Source: Siphonodentalium dalli (Eukaryota; Mollusca; Scaphopoda; Gadilida; Siphonodentaliidae). From it: 64,000 nucleotides of DNA. Where the stretch lies: positions 195,328,052 through 195,392,051 of the forward strand of contig CP136067.1 of the NCBI GenBank assembly GCA_032622095.1, written 5' to 3'. Shown one piece after another: positions 43,919 through 55,099 of the stretch (position 1 is the first letter of the stretch; every line of letters starts with the position of its first letter). The notes under the pieces were generated by a model. The model searched no databases and was not told the DNA's origin. It saw only the letters and a list, made by a program, of their open reading frames with translations. A program made the position numbers and the translations under genes.

Positions 43919-44840
43919 GTCACGTGTGTTACATTTTGCACGAAATTTTGGTGATATTTTCAAGCAGCATTTGGTGTGCATTCAATATAATATAAAATGA
44001 TTCACTGTATAGTCGAGATAATAACCCCATCATAACTATGCGATCGGTCCTTAAGGCTGTGTAGTAAATGTATTACTGTACGTACCATGCTTGTATATGA
44101 CTGTCACGTGTGTTACATAGTGGGTTTTGTAACTTTTGGAAGTACATGTAAAAGATTATTTGTCAATTTGCTATTTTACCAGATAGAATGAGTCAACCAT
44201 ACACAATTAAGACCCGGTGCAATGGTGCATACACCTTATCAGTGTAATTTTAATCCATTTTCTAATTAATATTGATTAATTATTGTATTGTGGATTACTA
44301 AGATCTATCATTGAAAAGATGTGACAGTCCACTTATAGTCAGACCAATATAAAGGATCATATTTCAGATGTGTTTTGGCATAGAGGAGTCTGCAGATCTG
44401 TTTTGAGATCAATATTATGAATTTGATAATCTGTATGTGGAGGTGTTAGCCAGACACCTGTGATGCGTTCAGTTCAAAACAGGTTCTAATGCTTTTAGCC
44501 GCAGTTGTCAGAAATTAATTAACATATCCAAATGAGTGTGTGAATCTAGTCTGTTTACAGATATTAGCAACATAATTAATCTAGAAACAGCTTTCAGAAG
44601 TCTTGGACCCATGTTTTCAATCACTATAAGCCATGTGTCATTTTTGTAACACACGTGACGTCATGTGTGTTACAGAAATTAAACCATACATTTGGGCAAT
44701 AGGTGGTGATCAAGTTCAACAAGTTTTTCCCGAAATTGTCAGGGAACGTTTCTACCTTTGAATATGTAATAATGTGAAACATTGTGCAGTATTTCCAGTT
44801 TTAAGTAAAAAATACTGTTAATTCTGTCACGTGTGTTACA
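43919..44840. other. Cluster of the 15-mer GTCACGTGTGTTACA
   Basis: Exact copies at 43919, 44103 and 44826. A reverse-complement copy at 44645-44659 abuts a one-base variant at 44660-44674. The palindromic junction forms TGACGTCA, and each exact copy contains CACGTG, consensus sites for CREB-type and bHLH factors respectively. No gene adjoins it, so a regulatory role is only a possibility. Confidence 0.6.
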
Positions 44841-45315
44841 AGCCAAATGTGAATTTCCTGACAATTTGTTTTCTTGATATGCATCATATATCCAAGTAGC
44901 AGGCATGCCTACAGAATAAGGTGGTCATTGTTTGTAAAATGACATGTGAATCAGTTTGTTAATCGTAACATTTTTTCCTAGACAGCATCAGCATTTCAAC
45001 ATGTATAGGATCAATTATTTGGCTATAGTAGCCATAAGTTTGAACACTGATGTGCAAGGCATACATATGTACAATCCACATACAAATATTTTTTCCTGAT
45101 AAATTGGATCAACATTATGGAGAAAAAAAATAAATTGTGACCCAGAGTCCAATTTGAATTTTTTTATGTTGTGGACCACTTTGCGTGGAATGGCCCAATG
45201 GCATCCAGGTGAGACATAAAAATCTCTCACGGAAAACAGACACAAACGGACGGACTGGCGGACTGACTAAATTGCAGACATTGAATGTCGGCCACAAAAC
45301 GTCCTACATTGTATT
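44841..45315. other. No gene recognised
   Basis: Unique-looking AT-rich DNA with short frames only. GGACGGACTGGCGGACTGAC at about 45249 is a minor repeat of GGAC words. Confidence 0.5.
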
Positions 45316-45790
45316 AAATATGTATTAGCGTCTTTTATGCGTGCATGGAGTTGGACTGTTGGAGTCCGCAATATTTATAACAAATAAAGCTATTTAATTA
45401 TATGCATACGTGCGTGTTTACCTGTTTGCATATTTTGGGGCCTGGAGTTCCCGTCTTTGTAAAATAAGTGCGTTTAACATGTACGCATATATATGCAAAC
45501 CATAACCATTCATACTTGGGTATGAATGTTTTCACTCCATTACTTATTAAAAGATACCAACACTGACAATTTTTCAATTATCGAATTATCCACACACTAT
45601 CGTGGAAGGTTATTTCGTTTCCTTGATCAAGTGAGGTCCCGTTGTTTGATTACCCATAAATCCCGAATAAAAATAAATCATAAATGAACCACTTTATGTA
45701 ATGCAGTAGCTTAACAGTCTGGCGTACAAGGTTAATCCATGCAGTAAGTATCTATACATCACACGTCAACATGTCTATTTTATATTTGTC
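45316..45790. repeat. Repeat R, copy 2
   Basis: Direct repeat of 43410-43880 with visible divergence and small indels (for example GCATATATATGCAAACC versus GCAGATGCAAACC). Confidence 0.8.
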
Positions 45791-46982
45791 ATGATATATA
45801 TAGGGCTGTTGTTAGTAAGTAATTAAATTACAAACCCATACATATGATATGGTAAACGCTCTTTATATAGAGTATATAACAGTTATGTATATAGGGTACA
45901 TCGGCTGGGATTGTGTTCAAAGTTCCCATGCATACAAGTTGTTATCATGATAGCAGATAAAAAATGTGGGCCATCCCATATACAGGTATACAATCAATTA
46001 TCCATAAGTTAAATGGTTTGTTGGTTAACGGGTCCTTTTATAAAAGTGATGTTGACATGTGGAGCTATGTAGACATGTCATATCTACTGTCATTTGAGTG
46101 TATGTATTTTTGACTTATCGCACTAGCTTGATAACACAGAAGAAATCATTTGTTTGGAAAATGTTCACTAAGTCCGTTCCGAAATCGTATTTTGTTCCGA
46201 AAGTTGGTGCTATAAAAAAATATTTGGCCACAGCAGCTCGTCTGGTACACCTCTGGTCTAATAACAAATATAAAGCAATCTGTTATTTTGTATGTGGTTT
46301 CGGGAGTAAGTGCACGACCCTATGGACAGACCAGTTCTCCTGTACAGACCAAGTCCTTGGCCTGTACGCTGAAAGCCAGAAAATTGCCTGCTGATTCCTC
46401 CAATATCAAACTAGTACGAACTGCCAACGCGCGCGATGGTAACAGTGCACTGTAAAAATCGCGACAGTATTTAAGTCCGAACATATACTATAGTTATAAA
46501 CTGTGTTGATAGTGTATAGGTTGTCTAACCACAAAATCGCGCAAAGTAAAAACCGTGTTTTGTCCGGTAAAAACCCAATTAAAAGCAAAAACGTGGTATA
46601 CATTAACATTAGTTTACCTGTAATCAGAAAATAAACACATGTCGTAACCTCCATGTAGTATTCCCGTTCGTCAGTACATGCGAATAATTTAAGAACACAT
46701 ATCCTCTATTCGTAACGGAGCCCAAAATAAACAGCCTACCTGGGCCTTATTCCTGCTAGTATGAAGTGCAGATGTTATGAGAAACGTCATGATTCACGAG
46801 CTACGGTGTGACGTGTATATGTCCATGACATCACACGTCAGGTGCGTGTAAGGCCATTTAAAGGGATACATATTGAATGTGTGTTGTTCATAATGATATG
46901 TACATGCTTTATCTGCTTGTTGAAAGTATTCTACATTAAATTAGTTTACACACAAACAACTGTACTGTTGGAATGTGGATAT
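45791..46982. other. No gene recognised
   Basis: A 98-codon plus-strand frame at 46098-46394 has no motif and no splice support. GACGTG-containing palindromic text (CACGTC/GACGTG) is near 46810-46850. Confidence 0.45.
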
Positions 46983-47697
46983 ACATATATTTACCAATAA
47001 GGGTTATAACGAATGGTCCCAAGTTATAGTCATTACATGTGTATCTGAACTTAGTGTGGGCTTATAATAGCGTTGTTATATGATATTTTATGATCATAAT
47101 CCAAACATACAACGTTATTATCACCTTTGGGTTATTAGAGTGACATATATATGCTTTATTGGTACCATAATGGCCATGTTCATCGTGTATTTTGGTAATC
47201 TAAATAGATTGTTATGACGCTATCATGATAAAAGGATAAAATTATTTAACATAATAGTAAATTAGGATAAGTAGTTGGTCGAACTAAGAAATAACTAACT
47301 AAAATAATGAGTTGTTTATAAATAAATAAACCTGGTTACCCAGAAAATTGTCAAACGTCTAATATTCCGAAAGACCCCTTGAGAGCAGGACACCATTCCA
47401 AAGGGATCGATGTATCATTGTTTTATAGAGCCCATATACAGAATGAGCAGGTGATGCCACAGTGTCCTGGGCCCACAAACAAGGTACCCTGCCTTGCTCA
47501 CCGGAGGCTTATATTATGCCAATGATGAACAGACAGTCTGCCGTAGGAGCAGTTTTATTATGGAAAATACACATTTATGATAATGCATGTTGTCGTGTCA
47601 TTTATAGATGCTTACTACATGTATTAGCTTTGTTCCCCAGACTGTTAAGCTACTGCATTATACATAAAGAGTGGTTCATCTATGATTTATTTATCTC
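46983..47697. repeat. Repeat R pieces: direct start (46983-47050) and inverted end (47555-47697)
   Basis: AATAAGGGTTATAACGAATG and GTCCCAAGTTATAGTCATTA match the start of copy 1. TATGGAAAATACACATTTAT to GATTTATTTATCTC is the reverse complement of 43740-43880. The sequence between them (47051-47554) shows no gene. The inverted piece ends where the pseudogene at 47698 is cut, so repeat R marks the breakpoint. Confidence 0.75.
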
Positions 47698-49995
47698 TGT
47701 GCCGGATTTTTCCAAGGGTTACTTGGAGGAGTTCGAATTGCAAAAATCATATCAAGATCAAGTTCTATAAGAACAAATTTACGAGTGACATTTGGACCGA
47801 AGCATAAGTAACCCTATGATCCAGGCCACCATCTGTGTACAATATTGGCTTCACAGTATCATTAATAGGAAAATGGGTCGTGAGGACAGAAGCCAACTCT
47901 GTCATATGCCGCCAAGGACTGGACGGTTCAAAATAAGAGTCTTTGATACTGACATAAACTTGTGCACCATAGAATGTGTCACCAACAGAATTGGGTATAT
48001 CTACAATTAAACTCACACTTGGTGTTATTGTGAATTTAGTAAAGTCATGATCAGATACACAAAATTGTTTGCCCATTCCAACAAGAACAGACTTTCCCCT
48101 CTCGATTGCTGCAACCGGATTACCAGACTCGCCAACTTTGATTTTATGTTTGTCATCCATACAAACGAGGGTACATGATTCTTTATATTTGACTGAAAAG
48201 TCTTTCATGTATCAGAAACAGGCAGACGCATAGTGGGAATCAATATGAGTCGTACGGAACTGTCTGCTCTGGATCATAAACTTGATCTTCAGTTTGCCAG
48301 TATATTGTACGGAACTTTTGAAATGACGATTTCTGGGCCAAAACTGGTACCGCAGCCACTCCTTTGATGGTATTTTTGTTCCCGGGGGACATCTTTCGAC
48401 CACCTGATTGTACAAATCCTGAACAGAGAATGCTTCTGCCAAATGTGTGATAACATCTCCATCTTTGTCTATTGGATCATGGCGTCGGTCATCAACTGCT
48501 GACTGAACGTTTGTGGAGTCTATATGTTTGACACTCGGTCAAAAAGTCGTTGTATATTTCTGGTCTCCCGCTGTTGTTGACTCGAAGATCCCATATTAAA
48601 TCAGGATTCTCGGTATCCAAAATTTCACTGACCCGTTTGTCAACGTCACTTTCACTTGCAGTGAGACTTGCTGAATTATCGCCTGTTAACCTGCGGTAGG
48701 CCTCCCTCAGGAAGGAAGCTTTGTTGTGAATAGCTCGTCCAAACATTGATAAGAATTCTCTCCTCATGGACCGTGTGTGGAACTTTGGTAGGTCCCTGAC
48801 TAACTCGGCAGATATTGATGCATTTTTGTTGAGGATTTCACCTTCAGTTGATCCTTCGGGGATGCTCCATATGAATGTCAGGTGTTCACGAGCTCCTGTA
48901 TATGTATACTTCACACATTTCTTTGGCACAATCAGGTTGTTGATAAAATCATGACGACGATTGGCGTCTGGGGGCGCAAAGTCATTCACCAAGATAGGTA
49001 CAAATGAATCGGCTTGATTTACAGCAGTTCCCAGAGCAGAAAATTTAACAGCTGGCGGACCAATTGCTGCTTTCGGCTTCAAGACGTCCCATCTTTGTTT
49101 ATCACTGATGTTAACTTTGACATCGTTGTGACGTTGAGTTTGTTCCTTTTTTTTTGAAAAGATAGTCAGCGTAACGTTTAAAATTCTCGGCAAATTCTTT
49201 CAGGATAGTTTTTACACCGAGCCATTGCTCCCTTTGAAGAAAAGTGTTGTCCGAAAGTACAAAGAGAGATGTAGAATGGCTTCGTAGTACAGTTTCTTGA
49301 AGAAAGGCCTCGTCGATTTTTCGTTTCTTTTTCAACTGTGGGCGTCTGTAGCCTTTCAGATGTGACAGTGATTTTGGCACAGGACATCCACGGTTGTCAA
49401 GCGTGGAATGATTTTCGTCGACATACCACAGGGTATCCGTAAGTGTGTTGATGAAGTTTTTTCCGACAGTGTCAACATTGGTCCTCAAGAACCCGACTTC
49501 CTGACCGATTAGCCAATCGATGAGGTCATTCCTCAATTTTTGCTTATCAGTCAGGGAGTCTGATTCATTCTTCGCCTTCGGGGGCAGGTGTGTGGGTGTA
49601 TTTTTTACATTCATCAATATTGTGAATGCATCTCTTTTTGTATCATTCAATTCATTGTTGAAAGTGTGATTCGAAACATTGTCACCAACAATAAAATTGA
49701 TGTATGGTCCCAGGTAGCTAACCACATCTGCTACAGGTGTGGATGGGCTGCATTCGGTGTGAATTGTTGCATTTCTACCGGCGGTCACAAGAACACGTGA
49801 TGAGAAATGCGAATCGGGTGCCTGTTGTTTTCCGTCGAACGAACCGCTAGCAAATTCGTTGTATAAGTCGATCAACGTTGTGGTTACATTATATTTAATG
49901 TCACTCACTGGCGTCGCATACCAGTCTTTTATGACTTTATTTAGAGGCCCATGAATACTGACAATTACAAAAACCATCGTAAAATATGCGTACAT
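47698..49995 (-). pseudogene. DDE-transposase-like multi-copy gene (two frameshifts, one stop)
   Basis: Reading down from 49995: TTTLIDLYNEFASGS, HLPPKAKNESDSLTDKQKLR, GQEVGFLRTNVDTVGKNFIN, a basic stretch (LKKKRKIDE), then a frameshift in the T9 run 49147-49155. Next: DFAPPDANRRHDFINNLIVP, VKYTYTGAREHLTFIWSIPE, LREAYRRLTGDNSAS, LIWDLRVNNSGRPEIYNDFL, a frame change near 48520, AVDDRRHDPIDKDGDVITHL, RYQFWPRNRHFK, THIDSHYASACF, TGA at 48212-48214 (Arg expected), MKDFSVKYKESCTLVCMDDK, HKIKVGE, VSDHDFTKFTITPSV, ILYTDGGLDHRVTYASVQMS, a last frame change near 47770, then ELDLDMIFAIRTPPSNPWKN. MDDKHK and YTDGGLDHR are likely catalytic Asp sites of an RNase H-like fold. The C-terminus is cut at 47697 by repeat R. 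I know the family from memory as a frequent uncharacterised ORF in marine invertebrates. Confidence 0.7.
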
Positions 49996-51437
49996 CGATT
50001 TTAGGAAACTTCAAATTGCCAGTCACACTAAAATGTGTTGCGTCAGTGCGTGCTTAGAATTTCATCATTTTTTACCCCGGGCGTGATTTTGTGAATATAT
50101 GGAATAAATTTTTTAGTGGCAGCCCCTAAACCATAGGGTCGGGCGGGGATGAAAATCTAGCAATTTATTTATATTGGCCTAATCGAATATTGTCTAATTA
50201 TATAGTCTAGTCATTAATTGGTTGTCGAGTATTTACAAACTTTTCACTGTAACAGTTACAACTAATGCTATTCATGTAAACTTCATCCTTGTTACAGTTA
50301 TAAAATATTGTCATACATGTACACTTAAAACTTGTAAAGAAACAAAAAACTTGTTATCGTTCAATTCTCACACTGCACGCAAATCTACACCAAAATAATA
50401 GAATGGGAATCCATATATTATTGAATTTATATTCATAAAGATAAATTAGCTCATGAGTTGTTACCTGTGCTGAGTTGCATGTTGAATTCAGTCCCGATCT
50501 CTCTCACAAATTTAGTTATCAAGTAAACAATTCCCCGATTCCATGAATGACGTGTTTAATATCCGTGAAGAATGTATTTTGAATATCCGAGAACCACATA
50601 TATAGTTGAATTATCACTCCATTTGCATTGTAACAACTGAACAAAACAACAGCCATTCTGTTTCTGACCTCTATAAATTTAAAACTGCCAAACGTTATGC
50701 AAAATGACATAGCAACATGGAGATTCCATGATGTCACACCACTGGTGTTTAACTCATAACATGCCATGCCTAGTACTCATTAAAACTTCTGTTTGAGAAG
50801 TACTATCAGTAAACTCCATGTTACAGTCAATATGCCCAGGATATATCCTCGCCCAAGAGTCAATTATATCTTGTTGTAGGTTAAATATCTAGTCCACTAC
50901 TAGCTCTGTATGATTTAATACCTGGGTTTTATATGCACCTTGCATTTACAGTTGAGGTTTGAAGATTTTAAAGTTACTGGATCTGAACGTCTTTGCAATT
51001 TAAAGATAATAAAAGAAACTGGTGTTTTAAAAAAGAGTTTAATAGTATATGATTAAAGAGTGTTTGTATTGGCTCCCTATATGTTTAAGTTAAAATATTA
51101 GTTATACAGATAGTATGATTATATCATATGTTAATGATATAGTTTTAATCAGTTTCTTAATGTATCAAGGTTTATATAGATATTTTTAAATAGGCAGTAT
51201 TGAGATTTATCAAACAAATTTTCACAAGTACATATAGCATAGTTTGTCGTTTGCAAATAGGTATTAATTGCTTATCGTTAATAGAAATTCTATTAACATA
51301 TGCCAACGGTTGTGTAGTATGTATTCAGGTACTAGTAGGTTAAGAAATCATAATTATATATTCTGAATTGAGGTGAGGTAAAAGAGAACAAAGTTCTCCA
51401 GGGAAAACACCAGTAATCAACTAAACCTTTGCCGACA
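49996..51437. other. No gene recognised
   Basis: AT-rich DNA with short frames and no repeats shared with the window, apart from the approach to the hammerhead-like motif at its right end. Confidence 0.5.
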
Positions 51438-51479
51438 GGTCTACGCGTTTCGAATCGTAGTGATTCTTCGTTCAGGACC
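51438..51479 (-). ncRNA. Hammerhead-ribozyme-like motif B (degenerate)
   Basis: On the minus strand: GGTC, CTGAACGA, stem AGAATC/GATTC with ACTAC loop, GAAA, minimal stem CGCG, TA, GACC. GGTC and GACC close stem I. The CUGANGA box carries one extra A. The element order matches motif A, and CGTCCTTTTATA plus a CATTGGCTG/GATTGGTC-like stretch follows on the plus strand in both cases, so they are relatives. Downstream of a Penelope-like 3' half, this fits the hammerheads known from Penelope-like terminal repeats. Confidence 0.6.
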
Positions 51480-51599
51480 AGATGTGGTTTGTGAAATATT
51501 GTGGGAAACCTCGTCCTTTTATAGCCCGTTTTGGGGCCTAGCTTCGATTTCATTGGCTGTTGCCAGGTTAGTATGGGTCAGACTGGGGTTGTTGTAAGG

Positions 51600-52480
51600 T
51601 TTACGTGTGTTGTCTCATGATGTGGGGTTCTCATGTGAGGTAAGATATAGATGGGGTTGCCATATGGGGTTCTCGTGGGGAGCCTGTGTTTAGTGACAAG
51701 GGGTTCTCATGTGAGGTAGGGTATGGATAGGGTTCTCTCATGGGATGGATGGGATTCCCATGAGAAGAAACGTGGGGGCATGGGGGTTGCCATATGGGGT
51801 TCTCGTGGAGTGCCTGTGTGTAGTGACATGGGGTTCCCAGTATGGTAATAATGTATAGTGGGATGATGATGGGGTTCTCATATGATTAGTATGGGGTTCC
51901 CATGCGGTGCTGTCTGAGGGAGCGGAGGTGGAGTGTGTGGTCCCGCTGGGGTTCCCATGCGGTGCTGTCTGAGGGAGCGGAGGTGGAGTGTGTGGTCCCG
52001 CTGGGGTTCCCATATTCTCATGTGTTGTGAGAGATAGATGGGGTTATCGTGACAATATAATGGGGTTCCCATTTGAGTGTTTGCTGGACACATGGGGTTG
52101 CCGAGGATACCATATTTTGTTATATGGGGTCATCATGGGGTTCTCCTGTGGTGGATGGGGTTCCCGTGTGGGGGTCTCTGGAGGCGAGGGGTTGCCGTAT
52201 GGGGTCCTCAAGGGGTTCCCGTGTGCATGTGTAGCACTGTTTGAATAGTATAAAGGTGTCCCTGCGTGGGGTTCTCCAGGGATTGTTCTAGAATGAGAAG
52301 GGTTACCATTGGTTGTTCTTATGGAGGTCTCCTTTTGGCGCTTGCATGGTACAAGTTCCCGTGTGGAGTTCTCATTTTGGGGATAACCATGATGTTTTGG
52401 GTGGGGTTCCCATGTGGATGTGCTGCGTTGAGGTGATTGCCCTGTAGGGGGGGGGGTATAGGTTAAGAGACGGTTGTCTG
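51600..52480. repeat. GGGGTTC-rich repeat region
   Basis: TGGGGTTCCCATG, TGGGGTTCTCATG and TGGGGTTGCCATAT alternate more than twenty times at irregular spacing. A perfect 55-base tandem duplication (TGGGGTTCCCATGCGGTGCT to GGTCCCGC) lies at about 51892-52003. The strand is strongly G-rich. Frames on the minus strand rich in Pro/His/Thr are artefacts of the repeat. Confidence 0.85.
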
Positions 52481-52500
52481 ATGTCGAAGCTAACAGGGGG

Positions 52501-53319
52501 CTAGTGGGTTTTAATCCACTGATTGTGTTTGTTGAGTCCTGGGATTTTTTGTTCCAGGTTGAGTGAGAGACGATAGCGTGTGGTAATAACAGGTATATTA
52601 GCCATCAACGTACAAAGCACGTCTACCTGGTTTATCATGTAAAAGTTCTGTACACGTATCCAGTAATAGTTTGCTGGTGTCCTTTTCTCTCCTTTTGAGG
52701 CCACTTCCTCTTGGTGGTGTATGGCCATGATGTGTGGCAATATAGTCACCATGTAGGGGGTGTGGAATAGACATTTCTTCAGTGTGGATAGGCACCAAGC
52801 AGCTGTTGTGCGGGTCCGAGAAAACGTCGTTTGCTACCCATGAATTTTGAGGTTCGTCAGTTGGACTGTAAGGTAGCATCCATCTGCAGCTGCAGCCGGG
52901 TTTGGGGCTGACATTAGTATAATTATTTGGTGTTATTGCTTCCGTCGGTGTCGGCTGATATATTGTATCCACCTGTGTGGATGAAGGGATGTCGTCTTCA
53001 ATAATGATTGGGGTGCTATTTTGAAGTTCGGCACCTGTGGCTCTGTTGTAGCCGTTTGTAGCGTGGCTACTGGGGGTATACTCAGCTGGTGTTGTAGAAG
53101 ATGATCTCACCCGACAGGCTGTCAATAACCGGCATCGGAGGGGATGTATTGCCGTTGGTTTGGCAGTTGTGGCGCCGTAGGTGTGCCTTGACCTGCTGAA
53201 TATAGCATCACAGTGGCGGCATCTGTGTCTTGCAGTTTGCCGGTGGGCTTCCCTCTGATGTCTGTTACGAGCCGATCGATGTGCTTTTGCAGGTATTACA
53301 TTTAAACCGAGCCATAGCA
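52501..53319 (-). pseudogene. Zinc-finger-type ORF 3' of the Penelope-like fragment, frameshifted
   Basis: A start at 53313-53315 gives MARFKCNTCKS. The frame then shifts by one into AHRSARNRHQREAHRQTARH, RCRHCDAIFSRS, and shifts again to AHLRRHNC. Together these are two C2H2-like fingers (C-x2-C ... H-x4-H and C-x2-C ... H-x3-C). Without the second shift the frame stays open as a Thr/Pro/Ser-rich tail with PIIIEDDIPSSTQVDTIYQP, GCSCRWMLPY and ends at 52598. It lies on the same strand as the GIY-YIG end, 135 bases downstream, so it may be an accessory ORF of that element or the start of a second tandem element. Confidence 0.5.
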
Positions 53320-53453
53320 TGTTGCATACTGGCTTGACATTTCGTGGCCACTTCCCTGGTGTGGCGTTACGATTGTGACATCAGTCACTGGCAACGGGGG
53401 TGGCTGTGTGTTGAACAGGAAGTAGAAATGAATAAATAAAGGGGGGAAAAAGA

Positions 53454-54411
53454 CTAAAAGTCCTTCCTGTTCAAGCCAAGTGGGGTCAGTGTTTGGAGGG
53501 TGTGGATCTCACGTGTTTTTCTTATTTGAAGTCCCCTCACGCTTTCTGGATCGCAATTAATTATGTCAATGATACGATACGATAGGTCTCCATGATCGTG
53601 ATCAGGTAGATTGTAGTGAAATGCTACCGGGGTGTTCCTGTTGTGGTGTATGTCTGCTTGATGTTCTGATAGTTTCGTTTCGAAATGCCGTTTAGTTTCA
53701 CCTACGTTTTGTGTATTGCATCGTTGCAGGTCAGAAGATAGACACAGTTGTGCGTTAGGCAGTTGTACCTTGAGGGTCCCTTATATCGCTTTTTGGTGTT
53801 TTGGCTTTTGAACCATTTGTTGGTGGGTAATCCCTCGCATACTGAGCAGTTACTTTCCTCACATGTTGTGAATGGGTTGGGAAAAACTCTCCCTGTAATG
53901 CTTCTTGGTTGTGGGAGTTTGGCTCTGGTCAGTATGTCTTTAAGGTTGGGTGGTCTGCGTCTCGCTAGGAGAGGTGGCTGCGGGAAAATGCGTCGGTAGC
54001 GTGCCGATGTTTGAATAATTGGCCAGTGTGACCTGATAAGTTTGAAGGATCGTGTGGATTCGGGGTGGTAGTCTGTGACGAATGGTATGACATGGTTGTC
54101 ATTAGTTTTGTGTTTATCTAGGAGCAGGTCATCTCGGTTGAGTTTTCCTGCTTCAAGTGCAGCTTGTACGATTGTGTTTCTATCGTAACCATGTGCGACA
54201 AAGTGTTCAGTGTATTGTCTGGTGTGTTCGTTGTAGTCTGTGACGTCACTACAAATACGCCGGATGCGTAGGAACTGGCTAAACGGAATGCCCCGAAAGG
54301 TTGTTTCGGGTGGCAGGAATCAGCCATGAGATAGGCGTGGGAGTCGGTCGGTTTTGTGAAGAAGGTGGTTGTGATACCTGTAGGGGTGCGTCTGATTGTG
54401 ACTATACACAT
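53454..54411 (-). pseudogene. Penelope-like element, RT end plus GIY-YIG endonuclease
   Basis: The minus strand reads TTTFFTKPTDSHAYL and DSCHPKQ, a one-base shift, then GIPFSQFLRIRRICSD (the typical end of the Penelope RT), HFVAHGYDRNTIVQAALEAG, VTDYHPESTRSFKLIRSHWP, RPPNLKDILTRAKL, CEESNCSVCEGLP, NCLTHNCVYLLTC, a second shift, YVGETKRHFETKLSEHQADI, TPVAFHYNLPDHDHGDLSYR and LQTLTPLGLNRKDF with TAG at 53454-53456. VYLLTC...YVGETKRHF...H is the GIY-YIG nuclease with its Cys-rich lead. Two frameshifts and loss of the 5' RT part make it dead. It is a different copy from 27824-29025. Confidence 0.8.
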
Positions 54412-55099
54412 CCACCCCCCACAAATACTAGCTCTGACATAAAGACATATATATAAAAATAAATTTTTATAAAAAACTAGAGGAGATATGGGAACTACAA
54501 AAAAATATTGGCTCAGGGAGGGCTGTCAAAAACGTTGCAAATTCTTAAATATTATTCAGTTAATGGGCTGGATATCTGCCCCCACCTCATCTGATCCCAA
54601 TTTTCCTTACGGGCTTTATGCCCCAAAATGGCAAATAGTCCTACGGGGCCTTATGCCCAGGAATTCAAAATAATTGATCGGGCTTTTTGCCCATTAATTT
54701 TCCACCGATTTTGAAGGATATCCCTCTCAATTCACCTAGTCTGTACTCACTAGTCATTCATATGGTTAGACTGCAAAATCTATATAAAGTTAACTAGCCC
54801 TTCCCAAAATGAGCCAGGCGTTAGATGCCACCTAAGAATATAGCACCCGTTTTTTCCGGACTATTTGAAATTTTGTCACAATTTAGTATCTACATGATCT
54901 GGTATTATATATACAATCTCCCTGGACTACTTGTCCTTAATGGGAGCACCTTTTTCCCTGTCCGGGATAAACTCTGAGCAGTGTAATATCTAGTAATGTT
55001 GTGTATGATCAATAAGAGATTGTCAACTGGGAAGTTATTTGTCAATTTGACTAAATTCCTTCGCGGAAAAGAATGTTACATACACCTGCTGTAATTGTC
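54412..55099. other. No gene; three short GGGC...GCCC hairpin words at 54611-54693
   Basis: GGGCTTTATGCCCC (54611), GGGGCCTTATGCCC (54645) and GGGCTTTTTGCCCA (54680) recur at about 35-base spacing, each able to form a small stem-loop. The rest is unassigned. Confidence 0.5.

Noticed and set aside
46098-46394. 98-codon plus-strand frame as a gene
   Set aside because: No motif, no splice sites worth naming, composition like non-coding DNA.
43346-47697. Repeat R pair as LTRs of a retrotransposon
   Set aside because: No primer-binding site, polypurine tract or gag/pol frame between them. The third and fourth copies are partial and one is inverted.
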